37,995 bases of DNA from an uncultured Chloroflexota bacterium (lineage in GTDB: Bacteria; Chloroflexota; Anaerolineae; UBA4142; SHND01), in contig CALMZO010000392.1 in NCBI GenBank assembly GCA_937870825.1, positions 1-37,995 on the forward strand, written 5' to 3'. Made by a program: the position numbers and the translations under genes. A model generated the notes under the pieces. The model was not told the origin of the DNA and did not search any database. It worked only from the letters and a program-made list of their open reading frames with translations. Below, one piece after another: positions 30,788-37,995 of this stretch (within the stretch, counting starts at the first letter, position 1; each line of letters begins with the position of its first letter).

Positions 30788-33593
30788 CATCGCTCAATGC
30801 ATATTCGACTGCTCTCTCCAAAGTCCATGCGCGCCCGCGCGCCCATTCTTGCTCGAACGCACTTTTGCCCAACACCTCTTGTGCGCGCGGCAGTTCTGAC
30901 CAGTAGAACTGTGTATGATAAGGCGTGGGCACATGCCGCCATTGTTCACGAATGCGGTCCGCCGCGCCCCAAAGCCGCGCGGCGCGCGCGGGTTCCTCTT
31001 TGGCGGCGGCGAGCTGTGCGAGCGCGCTTAAAGAAGACAGAAGGCCAAACGTTTGCCGGCTTTCGAACTTGAGCTGGATGCCCATGCGATAGAGTATCCT
31101 GGCTTGCTCCAAGTCGCCACGAATGTGCGCCAAATTGCCCAACCCTTCCAAGCCCCAAGCGACATCGTTGTTATCGCTGTTCATTCGCATCCACGCGAGA
31201 CCTTCTTCCCACAACGCCGTGCTGGTTGTGTATTCTCCCATCACGGCATAGGTTTCCGCCATAAAGTAGGTCATATGGTGCGCTAGACGCGGGGCGTTCA
31301 ATTCCATAAAAAGCGCGCGTGCCTGTTCCAGGTACTGCAATGCTTGGCTATTGTTCTCGAGAAAAATTTCGGAAAAGGCGCAGACCCGTAACGCTTTTGC
31401 GAGCAGTTGTTTGTCACCCCATGCTCGCGCGCGCGCCAAAAGTTCGCGCGAGAGTTCATGCGAAGTAGAAATGTGTCCGCAAAAATTTTCCCATTCGCTC
31501 AAAATTAAGAGTTTAAAGATTGCGGCTTCTGTAGAAATTTCATCCAGCGCGGGCAATCCATTCACCCATTCTATCATCGTGTGGTATTCGACTGCGTCTT
31601 CGAAAACTAGCGTGCCCCCATAGGCAAATTCAAGTGCGCGTACAATACTTGCGTTGGACGGGTTCGCCGCAAGTGAAAATTGGATTGCCCATGCCAGCGC
31701 GGCGCGGAAATTTTCACGTTCGCTCAAGAGCACCTGACCCCAATCTCGTTTCCACGTTTCGTGGATTTGTTTAAGCAATTGACGAAAATAATCAAAGTGC
31801 ACGTGCCGCGCGCGTTCCTCTTCGCCCGCCGCAATCAATTTTTCGCGCGCAAATTCGCGAATCGTCTCGAGCATGAAATAACGCGTCGTTTCATTTTGAG
31901 AGCGTATAAACACCAACGACTTTTCCACAAGGCGCGATACTAAATCAATGGAACGGCGCTTGTCTTTGCCAATCTCACTGCAGACATACTCCGCTGCCTC
32001 CGACGTAAAGCCGCCCGTGAACACGGCAAGTAGTCGAAACAGCGCGCGCTCATCGTCCAAAAGCAAACCGTAACTCCAATCAATCAGCGCGCGCAACGTT
32101 TGCTGGCGCGGCAGCGCAGTTCGACTCCCGGATGTGAGCAGCCCAAAGCGGTCATCCAAACGCGCGGCGATTTGTTCGGGTCTCAACACATTCGTGCGCG
32201 CGGCGGCGAGTTCAATCGCAAGCGGAATCCCGTCGAGGCGTTGACAAATGCGCGCGACGGCAGAAGCATTTTGTTCATCCAACACAAAGCGCGGATTCAC
32301 CGCACGCGCGCGTTCGACAAACAATCGCACCGCTTCGTACTGCATCAGCCATTCTGTAAATTCCGGCGCGGGCGGCACCGCCAACGTCGGAACGCGCCAC
32401 ACCATTTCGCCGCCAATGCCAAGCGGCTCGCGACTGGTTGCAAGCACATGCAAACTCGCGCATTGCGTTACCAGAGTTTCCGCGAGAACGGCGCACGCAC
32501 TGACGAGATGTTCACAGTTATCCAAAATCAAAAGCAGTGATTTGTTTGCCAAGAATTGAATCAACGTTTCGGTCACCGTGCGCTGCGGCTGTTCTTGCAC
32601 GCCCAAGGTCTTGGCAACCTGCTGCGGAACGAGCGCGGCATCGGTCAGCGGCGCAAAATCCACAAACCACACCCCATCCGCATATTGTTCATACAACTGT
32701 TCTCCAACTTGAATCGCCAAACGCGTTTTGCCACTGCCGCCCGCACCCGTGAGCGTGACGAGTCTTGAACTCGTAACATGTTGCGCGAGTTCTGCAATTT
32801 GTCTCTCACGTCCGACGAAACTCGTCAACGGTTTCGGCAAGTTCGTGAGACGCGCGGCGCGCGAACCCGTTTCCTCTTTTTCCCGAATGCTCGCATACAA
32901 CGCGCGGGTTTCCTTTGAGGGTTCCACACCCAATTCTTGGCGCAGCGCGTTCCGACACGCATCGTATTGTTCCAATGCCGCGCTGCGATTGCCCAACGCG
33001 GCATAACAAAACATCAAATGTTGATGCGCCTCTTCATGCGCGCGGTCAAGCGCCAAAATTTTTTGTGCCAACGCGATGGCTTGTGTGTACTCACTCGCCG
33101 CGCGCGCGTGTTCGACGGAATGCACCAGCGCGTCGAGAGACTGCGCGCGATATTCTTCGCGCACCGGAAAAATCCATTCGTCATAGAAACCGGGAAGGAG
33201 TTCCCGGTAATTTGAAATCGCGGATGGCGAATTGCCAATTTCTTGTGCGTTCCCTTCCGCAATTCGCAATTTCAAATTTGAAAATTCCTTTGCGTCCACC
33301 CACAACGGAAAATCGGGATTCAATTGCACGGTGTCGCGGTCTGTCAGCAACGCCTCCGCGCCGAGTTGTTGGCGGAGGTCATTCAACGCGCGGCGCAGCG
33401 ACGTGCGCGCCTGTTCGTCCGTCGAATCGCCCCACAACAGCGCGGCGAGTTTTTCGCGTGAATGTTCTTGGGGAAAGAGTGCGAGATAGGCAAGCAGCGA
33501 TTCGACTTTGCGCGAATAGAGTTGGAGGCGCGCGCCGTCGCGCTCGAGCCGAAAGCCGCCGAGGAGTTCGAGACGGAGCGATGGAGCTGCCAT
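30780..33593 (-). CDS. SARP-family STAND regulator (winged HTH, BTAD, NB-ARC, TPR)
   Basis: 937 residues. The OmpR-like DNA-binding domain (about 5-95: LELLGGFRLERDG, SREKLAALLWGDS) and bacterial activation domain (about 100-235: LLPGFYDEWIFPVREEY) define the SARP part. An NB-ARC ATPase follows, with Walker A GAGGSGKT (283-290), Walker B LLLILDNCEH (353-362), LATSREPLG and RLDGIPLAIELAAARTNVL. The C-terminal third is TPR-like. Such proteins oligomerise with ATP and activate promoters through tandem heptamers. Repeats of the right spacing lie before the two genes downstream. The activation domain is interrupted at about 107-128 by an insertion encoded by an inverted repeat. ATG at 33593 without a clear ribosome-binding site; a TCACGAAAGTTGTGA dyad lies just upstream. 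Confidence 0.9.
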   Translation of the reverse strand: MAAPSLRLELLGGFRLERDGARLQLYSRKVESLLAYLALFPQEHSREKLAALLWGDSTDEQARTSLRRALNDLRQQLGAEALLTDRDTVQLNPDFPLWVDAKEFSNLKLRIAEGNAQEIGNSPSAISNYRELLPGFYDEWIFPVREEYRAQSLDALVHSVEHARAASEYTQAIALAQKILALDRAHEEAHQHLMFCYAALGNRSAALEQYDACRNALRQELGVEPSKETRALYASIREKEETGSRAARLTNLPKPLTSFVGRERQIAELAQHVTSSRLVTLTGAGGSGKTRLAIQVGEQLYEQYADGVWFVDFAPLTDAALVPQQVAKTLGVQEQPQRTVTETLIQFLANKSLLLILDNCEHLVSACAVLAETLVTQCASLHVLATSREPLGIGGEMVWRVPTLAVPPAPEFTEWLMQYEAVRLFVERARAVNPRFVLDEQNASAVARICQRLDGIPLAIELAAARTNVLRPEQIAARLDDRFGLLTSGSRTALPRQQTLRALIDWSYGLLLDDERALFRLLAVFTGGFTSEAAEYVCSEIGKDKRRSIDLVSRLVEKSLVFIRSQNETTRYFMLETIREFAREKLIAAGEEERARHVHFDYFRQLLKQIHETWKRDWGQVLLSERENFRAALAWAIQFSLAANPSNASIVRALEFAYGGTLVFEDAVEYHTMIEWVNGLPALDEISTEAAIFKLLILSEWENFCGHISTSHELSRELLARARAWGDKQLLAKALRVCAFSEIFLENNSQALQYLEQARALFMELNAPRLAHHMTYFMAETYAVMGEYTTSTALWEEGLAWMRMNSDNNDVAWGLEGLGNLAHIRGDLEQARILYRMGIQLKFESRQTFGLLSSLSALAQLAAAKEEPARAARLWGAADRIREQWRHVPTPYHTQFYWSELPRAQEVLGKSAFEQEWARGRAWTLERAVEYALSDET
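33209..33286. repeat. Inverted repeat inserted in frame in the SARP gene
   Basis: The left arm AATTTGAAAT...GCGAATTGC (33209-33235) pairs with the right arm GCAATTCGCAATTTCAAATT (33259-33278). The arms differ by a short indel. The encoded residues (about 105-128) interrupt the BTAD domain just before YRELLPGFYDEW. Its composition resembles the intergenic element at 15552-15630. Confidence 0.8.
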
Positions 33594-33702
33594 ACGCGAC
33601 GATTATTATCACGAAAGTTGTGATGCAACAAAAAAAAGGACGGTAGGGAGTAGCGTCTTTTGTGCATGAAAATCATGCAGAGAAAATGCAGTGGAAATGT
33701 TT

Positions 33703-33984
33703 TCATGGCGCATCCTCCATTTGGGCATCATAGGAGTATCCTTCGCGTACCTCGTGAATTTCGTCGGCGGTCAGTCCGTGCGCTTCTCGATGCACGCGCT
33801 CGGCGGCTTGTTGATTCGGCGCTTCGACGAGGCAAAAGAGCGTATTCGTGCTTTCGTCGAGCCAATACCTCAAATACTTGACGCCGTACTGTTCCTGCGT
33901 TTCCAGGTCTTTGGCGTGCGCGGCGGCGACGGCGTCAGGCGTCGCGCCGTCCACGTTTTTATGAATGTCCAAATAGAGTGGCAT
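33703..33984 (-). CDS. DUF4242 / SCO4226-like small protein
   Basis: 93 residues matching the DUF4242 family, whose member SCO4226 is a nickel-binding protein: MPLYLDIHKNVDGATPDAV, AHAKDLETQEQYGV, WLDESTNTLFCLVEAP, VHREAHGLTADEIHEV. The His and Glu/Asp residues typical of the metal site are present. The biological role of the family is unclear. No signal peptide. It lies 109 nt upstream of the SARP gene on the same strand. Confidence 0.82.
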   Translation of the reverse strand: MPLYLDIHKNVDGATPDAVAAAHAKDLETQEQYGVKYLRYWLDESTNTLFCLVEAPNQQAAERVHREAHGLTADEIHEVREGYSYDAQMEDAP

Positions 33985-34113
33985 CTGTTTTTCTTTTCCA
34001 AAGTGCGTACTTTTTGTCCGCCGGTTCGTGCCGGCTTTTGTGAGTCTTTACGGAGACTCGAACGTCAACACGAGTCTGCGACTCGGCACGGCGGATGGAA
34101 TAAGGCGCCTCAA

Positions 34114-34299
34114 GTGTTTGTATCGTGCGCGTGGGTCAAGCAAGCCATTCCGCACGAACGCGACGAGTTACCCAAACTCTCTTTCGAACTCGAAGCACCA
34201 GATAATGATTCAATCTCTGACGCCGAATATGCGTGCCATCCGATTTTCATTCATCTGCGGGTGCGATGCAAGGCGAATGGCGAACTCGCTTGCAAATAG
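34114..34299 (+). CDS. Possible small protein or gene remnant
   Basis: 61 codons from a GTG at 34114. The peptide has a protein-like, acidic composition (HERDELPKLSFELEAPDND, then CHPIFIHLRVRCKANGELACK) rather than the Arg/Ala bias of most shadow frames here. The frame is open upstream without homology. A palindrome begins 12 nt after the stop. No family recognised; it may be a fragment of a lost gene. Confidence 0.25.
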   Translation: MFVSCAWVKQAIPHERDELPKLSFELEAPDNDSISDAEYACHPIFIHLRVRCKANGELACK

Positions 34300-34310
34300 C
34301 CCCACCCTCT

Positions 34311-34355
34311 GACACGCCATCACGCGTGTTGCTTGGATACGCGTGATGGCGTGTC
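34311..34355. repeat. Perfect 17-bp inverted repeat
   Basis: GACACGCCATCACGCGT (34311-34327) and its exact reverse complement (34339-34355) around an 11-base loop. It is GC-rich with no U tract. It lies downstream of the cupin gene (-) and of the weak + strand ORF, so it could be a terminator-like or dispersed palindromic element. Confidence 0.9.
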
Positions 34356-34402
34356 CCCCGCCTCTCTCCCAGAAGGCGAGGCGGGATTTTCATCTTGAAG
34401 CA

Positions 34403-34885
34403 TCAAGGCAGGTTACAGGGTGCCGGATTGACGTCAATGCGTGTCACGCCATCTTTGGGCAACATGAAGGTCACATAGACCACTACCTCTTCGGTCGTGG
34501 ACTCATTTCGCGCGTTGTGCGTATGGTTGCCCGGATCCATAAAAGTACTGCCCTGCGAGTAAGCCACTCCTGTGCAGGTGGTATCATAAAAAGTCAGAGT
34601 GCCGGCGGCGACCACTGCCCAGAGGGGACCACCGTGCTGGTGCCAACCAAATACTCCGCCCGGCGCAACGGTATACTTGACCAGTGTGACGTTTGAGACG
34701 TCCGCACGAACGACTCCCGTTTCGGGCTTGAATTTTGCCCGGACCGCGTCCCCCAAGTTCCCTGAAGCGATTGGTTGCGCGGTCACGCCAGATCCGGGGG
34801 TGGCTTCCGATGTGTTAACCCAGAGCGCGAGACTGGACAGGATGACCAGAACCAGCGCGATTGGAATCAATTTGCTTTTGTACAT
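34403..34885 (-). CDS. Secreted or membrane-anchored cupin protein
   Basis: 160 residues. An N-terminal hydrophobic segment (about 6-23) acts as signal peptide or anchor. A cupin barrel follows with the metal-type motif PGGVFGWHQHGGPLWAVV and a second part FMDPGNHTHNARN. Two cysteines (TTCTGVAY and PAPCNLP) could form a disulfide. Extracytoplasmic cupins of this kind bind metal and may be enzymes or sensors; no substrate can be given. AAAGGA lies about 10 nt before the ATG at 34885. A GTGAGG/CCTCAC dyad (34933-34947) upstream may be an operator. Confidence 0.83.
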   Translation of the reverse strand: MYKSKLIPIALVLVILSSLALWVNTSEATPGSGVTAQPIASGNLGDAVRAKFKPETGVVRADVSNVTLVKYTVAPGGVFGWHQHGGPLWAVVAAGTLTFYDTTCTGVAYSQGSTFMDPGNHTHNARNESTTEEVVVYVTFMLPKDGVTRIDVNPAPCNLP

Positions 34886-35133
34886 TGCAGTTGTTCCTTT
34901 CTGTCGCCTGAGCCATCTCCTTTTGGCGACTTGTGAGGGTACCTCACGGTATGTTTGTTTTGAAAGAGCAGAGTCTTGTGAAACTTTCGATTGTTGGCTG
35001 CGACAGATTCCCGTAGCCCATTTCGGAAGTTTAAAATGCTCGCTCCACGATTTGTTGCAGTGCTACCCACCTTCTTGTAAATGTCCCGCAAAGCAGCCGA
35101 TGTTCGCGTTTTGATTGGCGGTCTTGCTTTCTT

Positions 35134-35439
35134 TTACGGCATCGCGCAATTTCCCTTTGCCTTGGGACATTGGGGGGGATGGTGTCCGGGATATCCTCGC
35201 CCAATTCTCGGCGCGGGACACGCTTTGCCACGTGGGCAGCGCGTCGGTGTCGCTCTCTGGCGCGCAAGGACCGGGTCCGCATCAAAGGGTCCGCTTTGTG
35301 CGCTGTCTCGCAAAACCGTATCGCTAGCCGGGTACTCCGCTGCCGCATTCGCCGAGTGAACTGCCGCCAACACGAACGCGGTCAGGAGTACACCGAACAA
35401 TGCGCTGACCATGAGTTTGAATGTAAGACGGGCGTTCAT
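35134..35439 (-). CDS. Small secreted protein with four cysteines
   Basis: 101 residues. A clear signal peptide (about 1-31, cleavage likely after HSANA) with a strong AAAGGAGG ribosome-binding site before the ATG at 35439. The mature part is short, Pro/Arg-rich and carries C68, C74, C91 and C98, three of them followed by Pro (CPR, CPA, CPK). No family recognised. An overlapping + strand frame (35081-35359) lacks these signals and is rejected. The 87-bp element (copy 3) lies 80 nt upstream. The 248 bp downstream (34886-35133) hold no gene. Confidence 0.68.
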   Translation of the reverse strand: MNARLTFKLMVSALFGVLLTAFVLAAVHSANAAAEYPASDTVLRDSAQSGPFDADPVLARQRATPTRCPRGKACPAPRIGRGYPGHHPPQCPKAKGNCAMP

Positions 35440-35518
35440 AGAATCCTCCTTTCTTGAAGAATTTCAATGGAACACATTGCGTAGGGCTTGTGCTTGTTTT
35501 CGTGTGTCCCGATTGATT

Positions 35519-35605
35519 GCCGCCATTAAAACAGAAAGAGGCATTCCAAACATCGTAGAAATGTACGGAGCTCTTGAAAACCAGTACGGAGATTTTTTGT
35601 ACGGA
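35519..35605 (-). promoter_or_regulatory. 87-bp repeated upstream element, copy 3
   Basis: Three TCCGTAC heptamers on the - strand (35605-35599, 35590-35584, 35569-35563), then TACGATGTTTG and TTTAATGGCGGCA. It lies after the terminator of the LuxR-type regulator and upstream of the secreted four-cysteine protein gene. The 21-bp distance between the second and third heptamers is the same in all copies; the first gap varies (13, 14, 15). Confidence 0.8.
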
Positions 35606-35617
35606 TGTTTCGGAGAA

Positions 35618-35646
35618 ACAAAAAACCGTCGGAAATTCCGACGGTT
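35618..35646 (-). terminator. Terminator of the LuxR-type regulator gene
   Basis: Stem AACCGTCGG/CCGACGGTT (35624-35632 with 35638-35646) and an AAATT loop, followed by six T's on the - strand. It lies 34 nt after the stop codon. Confidence 0.9.
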
Positions 35647-35679
35647 CAAACACCGATTTGCTGCGACTCGTAAAGATGA

Positions 35680-37995
35680 TTATTCTCGCTTGCCCAATCC
35701 CTTTTCCACCGCCCATTTCCGAATTTCGGCGCGGCTGGTGAATCCCAGCTTGTTGAGAATGTTCGTCACGTGCGTCTCGACGGTGCGCTCGCTGACGACG
35801 AATGCATCGGCAATTTCGCGGTTCGACTCGCCCTGCGCGATGCGCGCGGCGATTTCGCGTTCGCGTTCGGTCAAGCCATTAAATTCCTTTTTCGCCGCTT
35901 GGCGGGTCATGCGCGGGCGAGTGGCGTCTTCGGGCGTGCTTGGCATTTCAAGAGCATAAGCAATGGCTTGCTCCTGTGTCATTGCGCGACCTTCCGCCCA
36001 TGCCCGGTCAAAATCCGCTTGTTCCATCGCGCGGCGAATGTCCGCTATGCTTTGCTCTTGAGTTTCACGCTCCCGGTCATTTCTACGCATAGTGATCGTT
36101 TCCATCAACGCAATGCTCGCCGCCAGAAGCCGTGCCGCGCGCCTGTACTGTCCTTGCGCCGCGGCGAGCGCGGCGAAGCTGTTCAGACACCAAAAAATGT
36201 TAGCGGGACTGCCAATTGCGTTTGAGAGCTGAATGCTTTCCGTCAGCATTTCTCTTGCCCGGGTATAGTCCCCCGCATAGACCGCGAGACGTCCCAGCCA
36301 TTGGAGCATCCACGCGATCCCGGGTTTCAGTTTTGCCGCCCGTGCCAGTTCCAGGGTCTCGTTAAAGCGAATTGACGCCTGCTGCCAGTTCTGTTGCTCA
36401 AATGATAGGTTTCCTAATTGCATAAGCGTATAAACCATCCAGAGATGGTTTTGCTGCTGCCGCGACAGCGCGAGACTGGATGCCAAGAGCTCTTCACCGC
36501 GCGCAAAATTACCCAGCTCCGCCTCTACGATTCCCATGCCATGCAATGCGTAAGCCGCTTCAAGGTCATCTTTTAGTTCGGTGGAAATTTGCAAACTCTC
36601 TTGATAACACGCCATCGCAGCGGGCAAATCGTCTTGTACCTCCCGTATTCGCCCCCGCATCAAGAGCGCATGGGCATAGGCGGGTCGGTCTTGAACCGTA
36701 CGCAAGATTGCGAAACTCGCATCCGTTAAACGCTCTGCTTCGACGTAATCATTGGCGATAAAGGCAAGGAATGATGCATCTGCAAAAGCGCGTGCGGCGC
36801 GGGCGCTGGGTCTCGCCTTCCCCGGGAGTTCGAGAAACTTGGTCATCCAGCTTCTGCCCTCGCTCCAATACGCCCGATGCCTCCAAAATTCAAAAAGGGA
36901 CGCGGCAACGCCAAGCCCGCGCTCCCAATCTTGGTTCTCGAATGACCAAGCCAGAGCGGCTCGAACATTGTCGAGTTCGCGTTGGGTGCGGTCAAGCCAT
37001 TCAACCGCTCCGGCATGATAGAAATGCGGTTCTGCGGTCTCTGCGAATTGAAGAAAAAATTCCAAATGCCGCGTGCGCAGCAAATTGATTTCGTCTGCTT
37101 GACGTAATTTCTCGAATGCGTATTCGCGAATCGTCTCCAACATCCCATAGCGCGTCTCGTCACCTTGCTGGTCAACAATGACGAGCGATTTGTCCACGAG
37201 ATGCGAAAGGAGGTCGAGGATGGAGGTCGCAGGTAGCAAGTTGTAAGTAGTAGGGAGCGAATCTTGCTTGCTACCTGCTACCTGTTCCCTACTACCTATC
37301 ACCCACTCTGCCGCTTCCAACGTACCCCCGCCTGCAAACACAGACAGACGCCGCAAGAGTACGCGTTCTTCTTCCGAGAGTAACTCGTAACTCCAATCAA
37401 TCGCCCCGCGCAGGGTCTGGTGACGCGGGAGCGCCATGCGATTTCCGGTGGCAAGCAATCGAAAACGGTCGTCCAAACGCGCCGCGATTTCCGCAGTCTG
37501 TAATACCTTGACGCGTGCCGCCGCCAACTCGATTGCCAGCGGAATCCCATCCAGACGTTGACAGATATGCGCGATGGCGGCTGCGTTCAATTCGGTCAAC
37601 TTGAAATTCGGCTGAACAGCCACCGCGCGCGTCACAAACAACTGCACGGCTTCGTATTGCGTCAACTCGGCAAAAGTCGGGCGCGGCTGCTGCGCATCGG
37701 GCAGTGAAAGCGGCGGCACAATCCAAGTCGTTTCGCCCGCAATGCCGAGGGCTTCACGACTCGTGGCCAGCACGCGTACATGCGGGCATGCGCGCAGAAG
37801 CGCGTCGGCGAGACGCGCGCACGCGTCAATCAAATGCTCGCAGTTATCCAACACCAACAACATTTCTTGCGCGCGCAAATACTCGATGAGCGCATCGAGA
37901 ATCGGTTGCCCGGGCTGTTCGCGCACACCTAACGTCGCCGCGACCGTTCCCGCCACCAGCGCGGGGTCGGACAGGGGCGCGAGTTCGATGAACCA
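35680..37995 (-). CDS. LuxR-type STAND regulator (NB-ARC, TPR, C-terminal HTH), 5' end outside window
   Basis: At least 771 residues are encoded; the frame is open through the window edge (WFIELAPLSDPAL precedes the first internal GTG), so the N-terminus with Walker A is missing. Present are Walker B LLVLDNCEH, LATSREALG, the winged region RLDGIPLAIELAAARVKVL, a long TPR-like array, and a C-terminal LuxR HTH (FNGLTEREREIAARIAQGESNREIADAFVVSERTVETHVTNIL). These ATP-dependent regulators switch on after ligand or partner binding. Sequence between the ATPase parts closely parallels the SARP protein at 30780-33593, so the two are paralogues with different DNA-binding ends. A palindromic heptamer element is inserted in frame at 37230-37295. 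Confidence 0.92.
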   Translation of the reverse strand, partial: WFIELAPLSDPALVAGTVAATLGVREQPGQPILDALIEYLRAQEMLLVLDNCEHLIDACARLADALLRACPHVRVLATSREALGIAGETTWIVPPLSLPDAQQPRPTFAELTQYEAVQLFVTRAVAVQPNFKLTELNAAAIAHICQRLDGIPLAIELAAARVKVLQTAEIAARLDDRFRLLATGNRMALPRHQTLRGAIDWSYELLSEEERVLLRRLSVFAGGGTLEAAEWVIGSREQVAGSKQDSLPTTYNLLPATSILDLLSHLVDKSLVIVDQQGDETRYGMLETIREYAFEKLRQADEINLLRTRHLEFFLQFAETAEPHFYHAGAVEWLDRTQRELDNVRAALAWSFENQDWERGLGVAASLFEFWRHRAYWSEGRSWMTKFLELPGKARPSARAARAFADASFLAFIANDYVEAERLTDASFAILRTVQDRPAYAHALLMRGRIREVQDDLPAAMACYQESLQISTELKDDLEAAYALHGMGIVEAELGNFARGEELLASSLALSRQQQNHLWMVYTLMQLGNLSFEQQNWQQASIRFNETLELARAAKLKPGIAWMLQWLGRLAVYAGDYTRAREMLTESIQLSNAIGSPANIFWCLNSFAALAAAQGQYRRAARLLAASIALMETITMRRNDRERETQEQSIADIRRAMEQADFDRAWAEGRAMTQEQAIAYALEMPSTPEDATRPRMTRQAAKKEFNGLTEREREIAARIAQGESNREIADAFVVSERTVETHVTNILNKLGFTSRAEIRKWAVEKGLGKRE
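37230..37295. repeat. Palindromic heptamer element, unit GGTAGCA (copy 3 of 3), in frame
   Basis: CAGGTAGCAAG (37230-37240) and GTAGTAGGGA (37247-37256) pair with CTTGCTACCTG (37267-37277) and TCCCTACTAC (37286-37295). It encodes about 24 residues (VIGSREQVAGSKQDSLPTTY, then NLLPAT) between AAEW and ILDLLSHLVDKSLV, where the SARP paralogue has a shorter linker. Same family as the intergenic copies at 11948 and 27335. Confidence 0.9.

Larger units (their letters stand above)
33985..34402. other. 418-bp gap between the DUF4242 and cupin genes
   Basis: No confident gene. It contains an AGTCTTTACGGAGACT dyad and a CGAGTCTGCGACTCG palindrome (about 34043-34085), the weak + strand ORF at 34114-34299, the perfect palindrome at 34311-34355, and a second GC-rich hairpin CCCGCCTC...GAGGCGGG (about 34359-34384) followed by ATTTTC, which could end + strand transcription. 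Confidence 0.6.

Noticed and set aside
35081..35359. + strand ORF of 92 codons
   Set aside because: It overlaps the - strand secreted protein, which has a strong ribosome-binding site and signal peptide; the + frame has neither.

Overview
The window looks like a chromosomal contig of a Chloroflexota bacterium, probably Anaerolineae-like. This is inferred from the gene types: a PTPS-related GT-C-like membrane protein, LysM and PpiC proteins with long Thr/Pro linkers, a fused receiver/thioredoxin-reductase-like flavoprotein, and STAND regulators of the SARP and LuxR types. No 16S rRNA, tRNA, IS element, prophage or CRISPR array was seen.

Left part (1-16.4 kb, mostly + strand): a GT-C-like membrane protein, an orphan OmpR-type regulator, a LysM protein, a HigB-type toxin with a short HigA-like partner, a fused homocysteine methyltransferase/methylenetetrahydrofolate reductase, and a cysteine hydrolase. 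These are followed by a very long RecQ fused to an HTH, an HRDC and a ComF-like phosphoribosyltransferase domain, then dprA and a TPMT-like methyltransferase. Next comes a two-gene signalling unit: a receiver/glutaredoxin-like/flavoprotein fusion overlapping a cyclic-nucleotide-binding histidine kinase. A CoA-binding protein and a serine hydrolase close the block at a bidirectional terminator.

Middle part (16.4-28.5 kb, - strand): the rpsF-ssb-rpsR operon with a PpiC-type isomerase behind it; a five-gene tyrosine/homogentisate catabolic operon (aminotransferase, HPPD, homogentisate dioxygenase, an unrecognised protein, fumarylacetoacetase) with an Lrp/AsnC regulator upstream; an MFS exporter; and a TPR protein.

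Right part (28.5-38 kb, - strand): an accessory region of small genes around two large STAND-type regulators, a SARP (BTAD/NB-ARC/TPR) and a LuxR-type protein cut by the window end. The small genes encode a 62-residue peptide made of three 19-residue repeats, a SAM methyltransferase, a lipoprotein, a DUF4242-like protein, a secreted cupin and a secreted four-cysteine protein. The methyltransferase and lipoprotein genes share a duplicated promoter region with 11-bp-spaced direct repeats next to a -10 box, the arrangement known for SARP-controlled promoters. A separate roughly 87-bp element occurs three times, each time in front of one of the small genes.

The most unusual signal runs through the whole window. 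There are many families of 7-bp (sometimes 8-bp) tandem repeats, often built as two inverted arms. They sit at gene junctions, where they supply start or stop codons and once a -35 box, and in frame inside at least four proteins at inter-domain linkers.
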